From NCBI GenBank assembly GCA_021604545.1, contig BQJE01000005.1:1-64000 (forward strand): a DNA stretch of 64,000 nt, in the 5' to 3' direction. Below, piece after piece: positions 18,728 through 27,732 of the stretch. Under the pieces are notes generated by a model. The model worked only from the letters and a program-made list of their open reading frames with translations. It was not told where the DNA came from and did no database searches. Made by a program: the position numbers and the translations under genes. Positions within the stretch are counted from its first letter, which is position 1; each line of letters opens with the position of its first letter. This DNA comes from Micavibrio sp. (GTDB lineage: Bacteria > Pseudomonadota > Alphaproteobacteria > Micavibrionales > Micavibrionaceae).

Positions 18728-20167
18728 ATGATTATCAGAATTCTTTTGGCAATTCTAGTTTTGTGTTTCCCGTCACTGGCTGTGGCTCAGGAGCCCAATA
18801 TTGAACGGGGGGTTCCTGCCAGTCGTGAACAGGTGCAATTATCCTTTGCGCCGCTGGTGAAAAAGGTCTCCCCGGCGGTTGTGAACATCTACACCAAACG
18901 AACCGTGTCACAAAGAGCAAAGCATCCATTTATGGACGATCCGTTTTTCGGCCAGCTTTTTGGCAATGATGGTTTTGGTGGGCGGATGCGGCGGCAGGTT
19001 GAAAGTGCGCTGGGCTCCGGTGTGATTGTGCAGCCGGACGGTCTGGTCGTTACCAATGCGCATGTCATCAAGGGTGCCGAAGAGATTACGGTCGTGCTGA
19101 CGGATGGGCGAGAATTTGATGCGCGTGTGGCGCTGAGCGATGAACCGTCAGATCTGGCGCTGCTGCGGGTTGATACGAAAGGAGCCCAGTTGCCTTTTGC
19201 CTCGCTAAAGCCAAGCGAGTCTTTAGAGGTTGGTGATTTGGTGCTGGCAATCGGCAATCCTTTTGGTGTGGGTCAAACGGTGACCAGCGGGATTGTTTCG
19301 GCGCTGGCGCAATCCTCGCTCGACATAAGTGATTTTAATTTCTTTATTCAGACAGATGCGGCGATTAATCCAGGAAATTCCGGCGGGCCGCTGGTGGCGC
19401 TGGATGGTGGCGTGGTTGGGATTAATTCGGCGATTTATTCGCGTACCGGTGGTTCGCTCGGGATTGGTTTTGCAATTCCATCGGAGATGGTGGCAACGGT
19501 GTTGGCTGCGGAGAAAATGGGACGAGAAAAGGGAATAGTGGGCGGCAAAAATGGTGTGGTGCGGCCATGGCTGGGTGTGACGGCACAACGTGTCACGGCC
19601 GATATTGCATCTTCCTTGGGGCTGGCCAAACCGGGTGGGGCGTTAATTGCAAAACTGCATTCGGCTTCTCCACTGAAAAAAGCGGGACTTGATGTCGGTG
19701 ATGTGGTGCTTAGTTTTAACGGCAAAGTCATTCGTGATCCGTCAGAAATGAAATTCCGTATGGCGACAGTGCCGCTCGGACAAAGCGCAAAACTGGAGGC
19801 TGTGCGCAAAGGCAAAAAAGGGACGTACGAGGTGAAAGCGATGGCACCACCGGATGAGCCAGCGCGCCAGGAAACAAAACTGGAGGGGGCGCATCCTTTG
19901 AATGGGGCAACGATTGCCAATTTGAACCCGGCTGTTGCGGTGGATTTGGGTCTGGGGCTTGAGGAAGAAGGTGTCGTTGTTTTGAAAGCGCCGCAGCGTT
20001 CCTATGTCGGTAGCGTGGTGGATGCGGGTGATCTATTGCTGGAGATTAACGGACGGAAAATTAGCGCGGTTGGTGATGTTAAGAAGGCGCTGGAGAAACC
20101 TTCGCAGAATGGATGGTCATTGGTGATACGCAGTAATGGACGGCTACGCCGGGTTTTGGTGCGCTAA
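18728..20167 (+). CDS. DegP/HtrA-type periplasmic serine protease
   Basis: 479 residues with a signal peptide to about residue 20 (SLAVA-QEP). The trypsin-like domain has the triad His112 (VTNAHV), Asp142 (SDLALL) and Ser218 (GNSGGPL). Two PDZ domains follow, at about 270-370 and 390-479, the first with PWLGVTAQ. This is the DegP/DegQ/MucD architecture for degradation or chaperoning of unfolded envelope proteins. It stands alone between panB and two unknown genes, and a bidirectional terminator follows. Confidence 0.93.
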   Translation: MIIRILLAILVLCFPSLAVAQEPNIERGVPASREQVQLSFAPLVKKVSPAVVNIYTKRTVSQRAKHPFMDDPFFGQLFGNDGFGGRMRRQVESALGSGVIVQPDGLVVTNAHVIKGAEEITVVLTDGREFDARVALSDEPSDLALLRVDTKGAQLPFASLKPSESLEVGDLVLAIGNPFGVGQTVTSGIVSALAQSSLDISDFNFFIQTDAAINPGNSGGPLVALDGGVVGINSAIYSRTGGSLGIGFAIPSEMVATVLAAEKMGREKGIVGGKNGVVRPWLGVTAQRVTADIASSLGLAKPGGALIAKLHSASPLKKAGLDVGDVVLSFNGKVIRDPSEMKFRMATVPLGQSAKLEAVRKGKKGTYEVKAMAPPDEPARQETKLEGAHPLNGATIANLNPAVAVDLGLGLEEEGVVVLKAPQRSYVGSVVDAGDLLLEINGRKISAVGDVKKALEKPSQNGWSLVIRSNGRLRRVLVR

Positions 20168-20180
20168 GGCCATAACAAAA

Positions 20181-20203
20181 GGCGCTGACAAATTATCAGC
20201 GCC
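20181..20203. terminator. Bidirectional hairpin between convergent genes
   Basis: Stem GGCGCTGA / TCAGCGCC around a seven-base loop. On the minus strand it is followed by TTTTGTT, making a good terminator for the gene ending at 20227. On the plus strand the T run is weak. Confidence 0.75.
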
Positions 20204-20226
20204 TTGCGTATAAAGGTTATAATTGT

Positions 20227-20658
20227 CTAGGTTTCTTTTTCAAGTTCTAATTTTTCAGCTTCTTCAAGCGCCAACTTTCTAGCCTTTTCAAGTTCTTCTT
20301 CTATAAGTTCCTCTGCGCTCCTACTTAGCTTTCCGTGCAGTTGCCCTGTACCAGGTTTAAAGCCATTACCCGACCAGCCGTACAATGTACTAAACTGATT
20401 CATTTTCCCCTCAAGCCTTTGGGCAACCCAGCCCTCTCCAACCAGATTAAGGTTAAGTGCAAGAGTAGTAAGGAGTTCCTGTCTTTGCATTTCGTTTAAA
20501 AGTTCCTCATGCTCTTCCTCTTCTTCTGAGGCTGTGCGCTTTTTCGAATTTTCTGTAACGGTATGTCTGGTAAGGTTTTGGTGATGGGCTTTGCCCCAGT
20601 CATCGGTGTTTTCCGATATTGTTCCCGGATTGCTCATGCTTTCAATGTTGTTGCCCAT
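20227..20658 (-). CDS. Acidic orphan protein
   Basis: I do not recognise this gene. Start at 20658 (MGNNIESMSNPG) is chosen because GAAAGGA lies about nine bases upstream on the minus strand; an in-frame upstream start lacks a site. The product is 143 residues, very hydrophilic, with a Glu-rich block (six Glu near residue 50), a central WVAQRLEGKMNQFSTLYGWSG segment and a Glu/Leu-rich C-terminal helix. No signal peptide or membrane segment. It may share a transcript with the gene at 20760-21212, 101 bases upstream. Confidence 0.7.
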   Translation of the reverse strand: MGNNIESMSNPGTISENTDDWGKAHHQNLTRHTVTENSKKRTASEEEEEHEELLNEMQRQELLTTLALNLNLVGEGWVAQRLEGKMNQFSTLYGWSGNGFKPGTGQLHGKLSRSAEELIEEELEKARKLALEEAEKLELEKET

Positions 20659-20759
20659 TACTTTTTTCCTTTCAGTGTTGAGTGCATTATACATGAAAAC
20701 CCCTATAAAAAGCAAAAAAATCCGAATAACCCTTTATATAACAATGGGTTAGAATAGCT

Positions 20760-21212
20760 TTAAAAGCCGCTGGCCATGCGATATTCGGGTGTGTTTGCGG
20801 CGGGTCGATTCCAATGCTGATCAGGTTGATCGTAGCCAAAGTTGAGTATATGTATCTTTGGACCTTCCTCGGGGCTTGAAATCGGGTGTGCATCCCAGTG
20901 AGAATGTGTCGGAGCAAGGTCGTCCTGATCATATGTCGTATTCAGAGTATACGTGAACTGATTTTCTTCTCTGTGTGCGTAATAGAACGGGGCCGCGTAT
21001 ACGGCGTTTACCATGAGAGAATATTCCAGCTCATATTGCATATCTTCTTCGAACTCATCTTGCTGGCGCATGCGTTCTAGTTCCGCCTCTTTTTCTTCCT
21101 CTAATTCCTGCGCATCGTAGATATCTTCCATCACCTTGTCCCAACCGGGATGGTGGTGGGTCCCGCGCATGGCACCTTGGATACTACTCCATGAAACGCT
21201 ATTTTGTGACAT
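20760..21212 (-). CDS. Acidic orphan protein with charged helix
   Basis: No family recognised. The start at 21212 (MSQNSVSWSSIQGAMRG) has AGGCAGG upstream on the minus strand. 150 residues: an N-terminal HHHPGWDK segment, a strongly charged helix (about residues 37-60, EEEKEAELERMRQQDEFEED), then an aromatic, Asp/His/Pro-rich half. It is divergent from glyS. Both this and the neighbour at 20227 are acidic with central charged helices and could be functionally linked; that is inference. Confidence 0.7.
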   Translation of the reverse strand: MSQNSVSWSSIQGAMRGTHHHPGWDKVMEDIYDAQELEEEKEAELERMRQQDEFEEDMQYELEYSLMVNAVYAAPFYYAHREENQFTYTLNTTYDQDDLAPTHSHWDAHPISSPEEGPKIHILNFGYDQPDQHWNRPAANTPEYRMASGF

Positions 21213-21356
21213 AATTGACCTGCCTTTCGGGTCTATATACGCATGATATAGACCCGCATTCGTCACTGTCAAATTTGGCCTGGCTGATGGATTTCAAGCC
21301 CTTGTTTTCCCTGATAAATCCCGTATGATGGAGCCCTTAATAAAGGGGCTAAAGTG

Positions 21357-22949
21357 ATGGATTTGGATATGAAAGACGTTGTGGCGCTGTGCAAACGCAG
21401 GGGGTTTATTTTCCCGGCTTCGGATATTTATGGCGGAATCAATGGATTTTGGGATTATGGCCCGCTGGGTGTTGAGCTAAAAAACAACCTGCGTGATCTG
21501 TGGTGGAAAGCCATGGTGGTAACGCCACCGATTGGCCCCGATGGCACGCCGGTGCAGATTGTCGGGCTGGATAGTTCAATCATCCAAAACCCGAAAGCCT
21601 GGGTGGCGAGTGGCCATGTCGGCGGGTTTTCCGATCCGATGGTTGATTGTCGTGAAACGAAGAAACGCTATCGTGCGGATCATTTGATCCAAAGAATTGC
21701 TGACAAAGTGAAAGTTTTGGCCGATATCGGTTCTGAAGAAATTAAAATTAAAGGAAAAGTCGCTAAAGCTTTTGCTTTTCCTATCGATGCAACAAATGAG
21801 GAGATGGATAGGCGGCTAAAAAAACTCGGTGTTAAAAAAGGCTGGATTTCTCATGATGGTACTATGCCCGAACTGGCATTTGCAGATTTTTCAAAGCAGG
21901 ATTTAGAAACACTTGTTGGCCCAGATGCTTCGGAGCCCGGCACTCTCACCGAGCCCAAAGAATTCAACCTGATGTTTGAATCCCATGCCGGGCCGGTTCA
22001 AAGTGATGATAACAAGGTGTATTTGCGGCCTGAAACGGCGCAGGGGATTTTTCTGAATTTCAAAAATGTTTTGGATTCCTCGCGTGTGCGCATGCCGTTT
22101 GGGATTGCACAAATCGGCAAGGCCTTTAGAAACGAAGTAAATCCGCGCAATTTCATTTTCCGCTCTCGCGAATTTGAACAAATGGAAATGGAATGGTTCT
22201 GCCACCCGGATGAAGTCGAAAAATGGCGTGATTTCTGGTTTGAAGAGCGCACAAAGTTTTGGCGCGCTGTTGGCCTGGCCAGTGACAATCTCCAGATGCG
22301 CAAACATGGTGATGATGAGCTGTCTCACTACGCCAAAGAAGGGCTGGGTACGTCGGATATTGAATATAAATTCCCGTTTACCGCGCCGGACTTTGGCGAG
22401 CTGGAGGGTATTGCTCATCGCTGTGATTTTGATCTGACGGCGCATCAGGAACATTCGGGGCAAAAGCTTGAATATATGGACCCGGTTACGCAGGAAAAGT
22501 ATATGCCGCATGTGATTGAACCGGCGGCCGGCTTGACGCGCGGGGCGTTGGCGCTGATTTGTGAGGCGTATACGGTGGATGAATCGCGGCCGTCTGGTGT
22601 GTACTTGAATTTCCACCCGGCCCTGGCACCGAAGAAGGCTGCGATTTTACCGTTGAGCGCCAAGGAAGAGCATGTGGGTCCGGCGACGAAATTATATCTG
22701 GCGCTGCGCGAGGAATTTGCGGTTGATCTGGATATCAAACAAAATATTGGCAAGCGTTATGCGCGTCAGGATGAAATTGGAACGCCGTATTGTTTTACCA
22801 TTGATAACGACACAATTGAGGATGGAACGGTGACGGTGCGTGATCGTAACACCATGGCGCAGGAGCGCATTAGCATGGATAAGGTTGCAGAGTATTTGCG
22901 TGAGAAAATGAAGCCAGCGGGGGCCAATCAAGAAAAAGAAGCCGCTTAG
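21357..22949 (+). CDS. glyS: Glycine--tRNA ligase, single-chain alpha2 type
   Basis: 530 residues from ATG 21357 (a GTG immediately upstream is less likely). Class II synthetase motifs: motif 2 FRNEVNPRNFIFRSREFEQMEME, motif 3 GLTRGALALI, and the C-terminal anticodon-binding domain from about 420. The N-terminal RRGFIFPASDIYGG is typical of the homodimeric archaeal/eukaryotic/Firmicute enzyme. Most alphaproteobacteria are known for the two-subunit GlyQ/GlyS enzyme, so this form is noteworthy. It charges tRNA-Gly in the cytoplasm. Confidence 0.95.
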   Translation: MDLDMKDVVALCKRRGFIFPASDIYGGINGFWDYGPLGVELKNNLRDLWWKAMVVTPPIGPDGTPVQIVGLDSSIIQNPKAWVASGHVGGFSDPMVDCRETKKRYRADHLIQRIADKVKVLADIGSEEIKIKGKVAKAFAFPIDATNEEMDRRLKKLGVKKGWISHDGTMPELAFADFSKQDLETLVGPDASEPGTLTEPKEFNLMFESHAGPVQSDDNKVYLRPETAQGIFLNFKNVLDSSRVRMPFGIAQIGKAFRNEVNPRNFIFRSREFEQMEMEWFCHPDEVEKWRDFWFEERTKFWRAVGLASDNLQMRKHGDDELSHYAKEGLGTSDIEYKFPFTAPDFGELEGIAHRCDFDLTAHQEHSGQKLEYMDPVTQEKYMPHVIEPAAGLTRGALALICEAYTVDESRPSGVYLNFHPALAPKKAAILPLSAKEEHVGPATKLYLALREEFAVDLDIKQNIGKRYARQDEIGTPYCFTIDNDTIEDGTVTVRDRNTMAQERISMDKVAEYLREKMKPAGANQEKEAA

Positions 22950-22951
22950 GG

Positions 22952-23119
22952 CTATCCTTTTATATCCAGATTTTTTCCGACATGATTGGCTAAAGAGTTC
23001 TCTCGTGCAGTAGCCGCTTTATCGTCATCGGGCTTGTCTTGCGACTCTCCTTCTTTTGGCGCCTTTTCTACACGTCGGAAGGTATTGACCATTCTTGTAA
23101 AAATTAAGTGTATCTCCAT
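22952..23119 (-). CDS. Possible small basic/acidic protein
   Basis: 55 residues if begun at ATG 23119 (MEIHLIFTRMVNTFRR); a GTG at 23134 is also in frame. The second half is charged and likely disordered (Glu, Lys, Asp rich). It lies downstream of the TrmN6-like gene in the same direction and fills the gap to glyS. The ribosome binding site is poor, so expression is uncertain. Confidence 0.35.
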   Translation of the reverse strand: MEIHLIFTRMVNTFRRVEKAPKEGESQDKPDDDKAATARENSLANHVGKNLDIKG

Positions 23120-23139
23120 ACCCCAGATTACCACGGGAC

Positions 23140-23868
23140 TTACTTTATAGGCAAAATCTGGCGCAATATCCCTTCCGCTTCTTCCGTATAATCACCATTT
23201 TCCTTGTGCAGGGTAATGCCGGGGTGAATGGTGGCTGGGGAGCGGCTGTCTCTATAGGTGCGGATGATAACACGTTTGGCAGGCGTATTTTCTTTCGGCC
23301 AGAGCGGGATGATTTCGGTGCCGCCGAAACGGCCTTCAAGACACTGAATAATTTTATCGGTTTGATCGGCGCGGTGGATGATGGTCAGCGAGCCCTTTGA
23401 TTTAAGATTGCGCACGGCGGCATCGACCCAGTCCTGCAGGTCTACATGCTCCTGATGGGCGTGGGCGGTTTCTTTGCTTGCGGAGGGTGATGATACGCGC
23501 TCGTCTGAATCCTGATATGGCGGGTTGCAGATGATGTGGTTAAATCGTCCGTCTTTGTAATTGCGGATATCAGATGTCAAAAAAGTTGTGCGGTCATCCA
23601 TATTATTTTCTGTGGCATTTTGAATGGCCAGATCAATATGGTCTGCCTGAATATCAATGCCGGTGAGGGTGGTATTGGGCATGCGGGTGAGGACACATAA
23701 GGAAGCGCCACCAACGCCGCAGCCAAGGTCAAGAATGCTTTCGCCGTCTTTCGCAGGGCAAGCGGCGGCGAGCATGACCGAATCAAGCCCGGTGCGAAAA
23801 CCATCTGCTGCGTGTTGTAATTTAACCTGTTCGCTCAGGACGGATATTTGTTTAGCTTCTTGAGCCAT
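23140..23868 (-). CDS. TrmN6/YfiC-family N6-adenine methyltransferase
   Basis: 242 residues. The SAM-binding motif ILDLGCGVGGASL is at 45-57 and the N6-adenine catalytic motif NPPY at 115-118. This matches the family of tRNA1(Val) A37 N6-methyltransferases (COG4123), but the exact substrate is not proven by sequence. The N-terminal LSEQVKLQHAADGFRTGLDSVML is also typical of that family. It starts eight bases after the stop of the upstream FAD oxidoreductase gene. Confidence 0.88.
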   Translation of the reverse strand: MAQEAKQISVLSEQVKLQHAADGFRTGLDSVMLAAACPAKDGESILDLGCGVGGASLCVLTRMPNTTLTGIDIQADHIDLAIQNATENNMDDRTTFLTSDIRNYKDGRFNHIICNPPYQDSDERVSSPSASKETAHAHQEHVDLQDWVDAAVRNLKSKGSLTIIHRADQTDKIIQCLEGRFGGTEIIPLWPKENTPAKRVIIRTYRDSRSPATIHPGITLHKENGDYTEEAEGILRQILPIK

Positions 23869-23876
23869 GCCAAACT

Positions 23877-25040
23877 TTATAGCCCCATGTCAGGGGTAGA
23901 GGAAAGGGCTTTTTCGTCTAGGTGTGCTACGCGTAGCATTTCGAGCAACTTCTCATCACATATTTTTCCGCAGGTGGCCAGGTCAGCTACTGCTGTTCCT
24001 CCTCCGAATGAGGACATAATGCCATCACCCCCGAGTCCCTCGTAATTGATCCAGCGCGGCCCGTTTTTTGCAAACTCTATGACAGGGCCGGGATGTTTTG
24101 GGACAAAAGTTCGCTGCCCGGTCCATGCGGCCTTCATTTTACCAAGTGTGGAAGGGCCGAGGACAGGTTCTATTAACTCTCTTGTTTCTTGTATTACTTT
24201 TTCTTCAGGTTCTGCAATGCCGGGCTCTGCAGGTGTTTGATCCATTGGGGAGGCAATAATGTAATGTCCATGTTTCTCTATCCAGGGCCTAAAGAAAAAC
24301 TTCTGTCCGATATCAATAACAAAAGGATAATTACTGATATCTACATCATCTTGCACTTCAAATTTAACAGCCGTCCTGCGCCTTGGTTCCAGTCCAAGGG
24401 GGTCTACACCTGCTAGATTTGAAACTTTATCACCCCAGGCACCAGAGGCATTTACGATGGTTCCGGCGTTAAAGGTTCCGAGGGATGTCTTAACAACCCA
24501 TCTGCCGTCTGTATGTTCTATATTTTTGATGTTCGCATTGAAAAAAAGATCTTCATCTCGTCTAAACTCACTTAAGTAAAGATTATGGAGCGCTTTTACA
24601 TTAATATCTTGCGCGCCTGGTTCCCAGATGCCGCCTATAGGATAGCCGGACATAAAGCGTTTCGCCCATGATTCATTTACCAGTTCTTTGTGATTCAACG
24701 TTTTAATATTTAGATATTTAGATGCTAAATTGAAGCGCTGCGCTAGTAGTTCTTCTTCCTGTCCTTTTGTAGCAAGCTGCAGGCCGCCACGCGGTGTTAA
24801 TATGCCGTGCTCAGTAAAAAAGTTCAGGCCTGTATATGCCAGCGCAAATGTAATAGGGTCTTTATTGGCCAGTAAAAATACGGCGGCTGTCCGGCCGGTG
24901 GAGTGTCTGTCGGGTATACTTTCCCTTTCAAGGATAATAACTTTTTTGCCACGATTGCGAAGATGATAAGCGGCAGCAGCGCCGCCAATGCCGCCGCCAA
25001 TAACCAAAAAAATATCGTCGTAGGATGGCTTGCTAGCCAT
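23877..25040 (-). CDS. FAD-dependent D-amino-acid oxidoreductase (DAO family)
   Basis: 387 residues from ATG 25040, which has a strong AAGGAGAGGATT site. The FAD-binding Rossmann motif is G15-G-G17-I-G-G20, with ILERE ending the second strand. The HSTGRTAAVFLL stretch recalls D-arginine dehydrogenase-type enzymes, and RGGLQLA and GWGDG-like C-terminal segments (GLGGDGIMSSFGGG) fit the DAO fold. It would oxidise an amino or imino acid, probably feeding electrons to the respiratory chain. Substrate not determined. Confidence 0.85.
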   Translation of the reverse strand: MASKPSYDDIFLVIGGGIGGAAAAYHLRNRGKKVIILERESIPDRHSTGRTAAVFLLANKDPITFALAYTGLNFFTEHGILTPRGGLQLATKGQEEELLAQRFNLASKYLNIKTLNHKELVNESWAKRFMSGYPIGGIWEPGAQDINVKALHNLYLSEFRRDEDLFFNANIKNIEHTDGRWVVKTSLGTFNAGTIVNASGAWGDKVSNLAGVDPLGLEPRRRTAVKFEVQDDVDISNYPFVIDIGQKFFFRPWIEKHGHYIIASPMDQTPAEPGIAEPEEKVIQETRELIEPVLGPSTLGKMKAAWTGQRTFVPKHPGPVIEFAKNGPRWINYEGLGGDGIMSSFGGGTAVADLATCGKICDEKLLEMLRVAHLDEKALSSTPDMGL

Positions 25041-25112
25041 GATAAATCCTCTCCTTAGGCCCTCCAATATTTTGCCATATTATATGGAAAAATATTATGA
25101 ATACAAGGATTT

Positions 25113-26003
25113 TTAGGAAAGAGAGGCTTTATGGGTTTTGCCACGAGTGGGCGCGTCCAACTGGGTCAGCATCATCAGCTCTACCGGGTTGGCGAGCATG
25201 CGCTGGAAGGGGATACGGTTATAGTTATTCTGTGTGCTATTTTGTCCCGTGCGGCCCAGAATTTCAAAGGCCAGGTCACGGCCACCGCCCATATGCGACC
25301 TTATATAATCTGAAGATTGGAACAGTGAGGCATGCTTTGCGAGCCTTTGGGCCGGTTTGTGTGCCGGGGTAGGGCGGGAAACCATTTGTGTTGTGTCTTT
25401 ACTGCTATCGAATTTTTTATCAAAGAAATTGTAAACTTCCTGCATGGTTTTGGCGCGGCCCGTGCTGCGGTCATAAAATACATTGCGGTTGGCTGCTGCG
25501 GCTTTGGGGAAGAGAAGGGCTGCTTCCTGTAATGGGTTTTCTTTGAGGCCGTTCAAAAAAGAGGCTGCTTTGGGGGCGCCAAGGAAATGGGCAAAGTATA
25601 ATTCAGTTGATCCGATTTCGCTGCTGGTATGATTTTTAAGGAATTTTTCATTTTCGCTAGCGAATTCTGCGGCCATGAGGGACGCTGCTTTTGGGTCTTT
25701 GCGCATCTCGAGGATTTCAGAGCGGGATTTTCCTTCGGTAGAGATTCCATGCTTGGCACCATGGTTTTTAACCATAGACAGCCACGTGCTTTCGATGAAT
25801 TGATAGAGCCCTGTGGCCGAGCTGGTTTTGGCTTTAATCTCAGGTTTAAAGTTGCTTTCAGCGGCAGCCTGCTTGACCAGATAGGCAAAATTAACCCCTG
25901 TGCGGCTGCTGGCCTGCTTTATGGCATTTACAACGCTGTGCGATGCCCCCTTGGTGAGGGAAGCTAACACATTGTTCTGCATAACATTTTCTAAATTCGC
26001 CAT
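25113..26003 (-). CDS. SLT-type lytic transglycosylase-like protein without signal peptide
   Basis: 296 residues. The goose-type SLT catalytic signature is visible, AAAESNFKPEIKAKTSSATG with Glu49, followed by LYQFIESTWLSMV. These enzymes cleave the MurNAc-GlcNAc bond of peptidoglycan. No N-terminal signal peptide is seen, unlike periplasmic family members. The C-terminal half is unassigned, with a Lys/His/Pro-rich linker around 210-230. It is divergent from the acyl-CoA dehydrogenase gene. Export by another route or release by lysis is possible but unproven. Confidence 0.8.
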   Translation of the reverse strand: MANLENVMQNNVLASLTKGASHSVVNAIKQASSRTGVNFAYLVKQAAAESNFKPEIKAKTSSATGLYQFIESTWLSMVKNHGAKHGISTEGKSRSEILEMRKDPKAASLMAAEFASENEKFLKNHTSSEIGSTELYFAHFLGAPKAASFLNGLKENPLQEAALLFPKAAAANRNVFYDRSTGRAKTMQEVYNFFDKKFDSSKDTTQMVSRPTPAHKPAQRLAKHASLFQSSDYIRSHMGGGRDLAFEILGRTGQNSTQNNYNRIPFQRMLANPVELMMLTQLDAPTRGKTHKASLS

Positions 26004-26076
26004 AGGATATACCGCTGGGGTTAAAAATACTCTATCCTGATAATTGCATCTTCTGTGCCAAATCGAGGAATTTCAC

Positions 26077-27732
26077 ATGACAGCCTATAATCCGCCCATT
26101 CAGGACATGCATTTCCTGCTGACTGAGGTGCTTGGTTTTGAGCATGATGAGCTCGACAGCGAAACCGTTGAGGCTGTTTTGGGCGAAGCGGCCAAGCTGG
26201 CTTCAGAGGTATTGGCGCCTTTAAACAAAGTTGGCGATGAAAATGGCGCGAAGCTCGACGGCGATGCGGTGACAACCGCGCCGGGGTTTAAGGATGCGTA
26301 TCAGCAATATTGCGAAGGTGGCTGGAATGCTGTTCCGTTTGATCCTGAGCATGGCGGGCAGGGCTTGCCCTGGGCGCTGGCGTTTCCGATCCAGGAGATG
26401 TGGCAGGGGGCGAATATGTCGTTCGGTTTGTGTCCGCTGCTTAATCAGGGCGCGATCAAGGCAATTACCGCGCATGGAACGGACGAGCAAAAAGAGTTTT
26501 ATCTGGCAAAATTAATTTCCGGGGAATGGACCGGGACGATGAATCTGACCGAGCCGCAGGCGGGCTCCGATCTGGGTTTGTTGCGATCAAAAGCCGAGAA
26601 GCAGGATGATGGCAGTTATAAAATTTCCGGGCAAAAAATCTTTATCACCTATGGCGAACATGACTTTACCGATAATATTATTCACCTTGTGCTGGCGCGG
26701 CTTCCCGAAGCGCCGGAAGACGTAAAGGGTATTTCGCTGTTTGTGGTGCCGAAAGTTATGGAGGGTGGCGCGCGCAATGCGGTGCAGTGTATTGGTTTAG
26801 AGCATAAGCTCGGCATTCATGCCTCGCCGACCTGCACGATGGAGTTTGATGGGGCAACCGGTTATTTGCTCGGCGGCGAAAATGAAGGCCTAAAATGTAT
26901 GTTCACGATGATGAATAATGCGCGGCTCTCGGTTGGTCTGCAGGGTGTGGCGATTGCTGAAGCGTCCTATCAGGCGGCCAGGGATTTTGCACAAGAACGT
27001 GTGCAGGGAAAATCTTTTTCTTCGGGTGAGCGCGTCGCCATTGCCGAACATGCCGACGTTCAAAGAATGCTCATGTCGATGCGCGCGAAAACAGAGGCGG
27101 GTCGTGCCTTGACGTATGATGCCGCTATTGCGCTAGATCAGGCGATGGCAGGTGACGCAGCGGCGCAGGCCAAAGTTGATTTGCTGACGCCGCTTGTAAA
27201 GTCCTGGTGCACGGATATGGCTTGTGATGTCACATCAACAGGGATTCAGGTTTTTGGAGGCATGGGTTTTATTGAGGAAACCGGCGCGGCCCAATATTAC
27301 CGCGATGCGCGTATTTTGCCGATTTATGAAGGTACAAACGGCATTCAGGCGTCAGATCTTGTGTTTCGCAAGATTATTCATGACGATGGTAACGCAGCAG
27401 AAGTTTATATCGATGAATTAGAGGCAAGTGTTCCTGATTCAAATAAAGGCTCTTTTTCATCTTCACTTTCTGCTCTACGTGATTCAACGGAAGGCCTGTT
27501 AAAATTGGCGGATGATAAAAATATGGACGGTGCCAGTGCAGTTTCTGTTCCATATCTCAACGGCTTTGCGATTATTGCCGGAGGTGTTTTGCTGGCACGA
27601 TCTGCCGCAGTGGCTGAAGGTAAAGGCGATGAGATATTTTACAAAGACAAGATAGAAACTGCACAGTTTTATATTGCCAATATTTTACAGCATGCCAAAA
27701 GCTGGCTCGAAGTTTCTAGTCAAAATAAATAA
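26077..27732 (+). CDS. Large acyl-CoA dehydrogenase (DmdC-like type)
   Basis: 551 residues from ATG 26077 with GAGGAA upstream. The N-terminal YNPPIQDMHFLLTEVLGF is the special lead domain of this long acyl-CoA dehydrogenase group. The FAD/substrate core follows with TGTMNLTEPQAGSDLG, and YEGTNGIQASDLVF near residue 417. The last ~120 residues form the extra C-terminal domain. It oxidises acyl-CoA to enoyl-CoA with electron transfer to ETF. Chain-length preference cannot be told. Its stop abuts the convergent gene at 27733. Confidence 0.92.
   Translation: MTAYNPPIQDMHFLLTEVLGFEHDELDSETVEAVLGEAAKLASEVLAPLNKVGDENGAKLDGDAVTTAPGFKDAYQQYCEGGWNAVPFDPEHGGQGLPWALAFPIQEMWQGANMSFGLCPLLNQGAIKAITAHGTDEQKEFYLAKLISGEWTGTMNLTEPQAGSDLGLLRSKAEKQDDGSYKISGQKIFITYGEHDFTDNIIHLVLARLPEAPEDVKGISLFVVPKVMEGGARNAVQCIGLEHKLGIHASPTCTMEFDGATGYLLGGENEGLKCMFTMMNNARLSVGLQGVAIAEASYQAARDFAQERVQGKSFSSGERVAIAEHADVQRMLMSMRAKTEAGRALTYDAAIALDQAMAGDAAAQAKVDLLTPLVKSWCTDMACDVTSTGIQVFGGMGFIEETGAAQYYRDARILPIYEGTNGIQASDLVFRKIIHDDGNAAEVYIDELEASVPDSNKGSFSSSLSALRDSTEGLLKLADDKNMDGASAVSVPYLNGFAIIAGGVLLARSAAVAEGKGDEIFYKDKIETAQFYIANILQHAKSWLEVSSQNK

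Noticed and set aside
21903..22616. 237-codon minus-strand frame opposite glyS
   Set aside because: It is antisense to GlyRS catalytic motifs and its Arg/His/Phe-rich translation matches nothing known.
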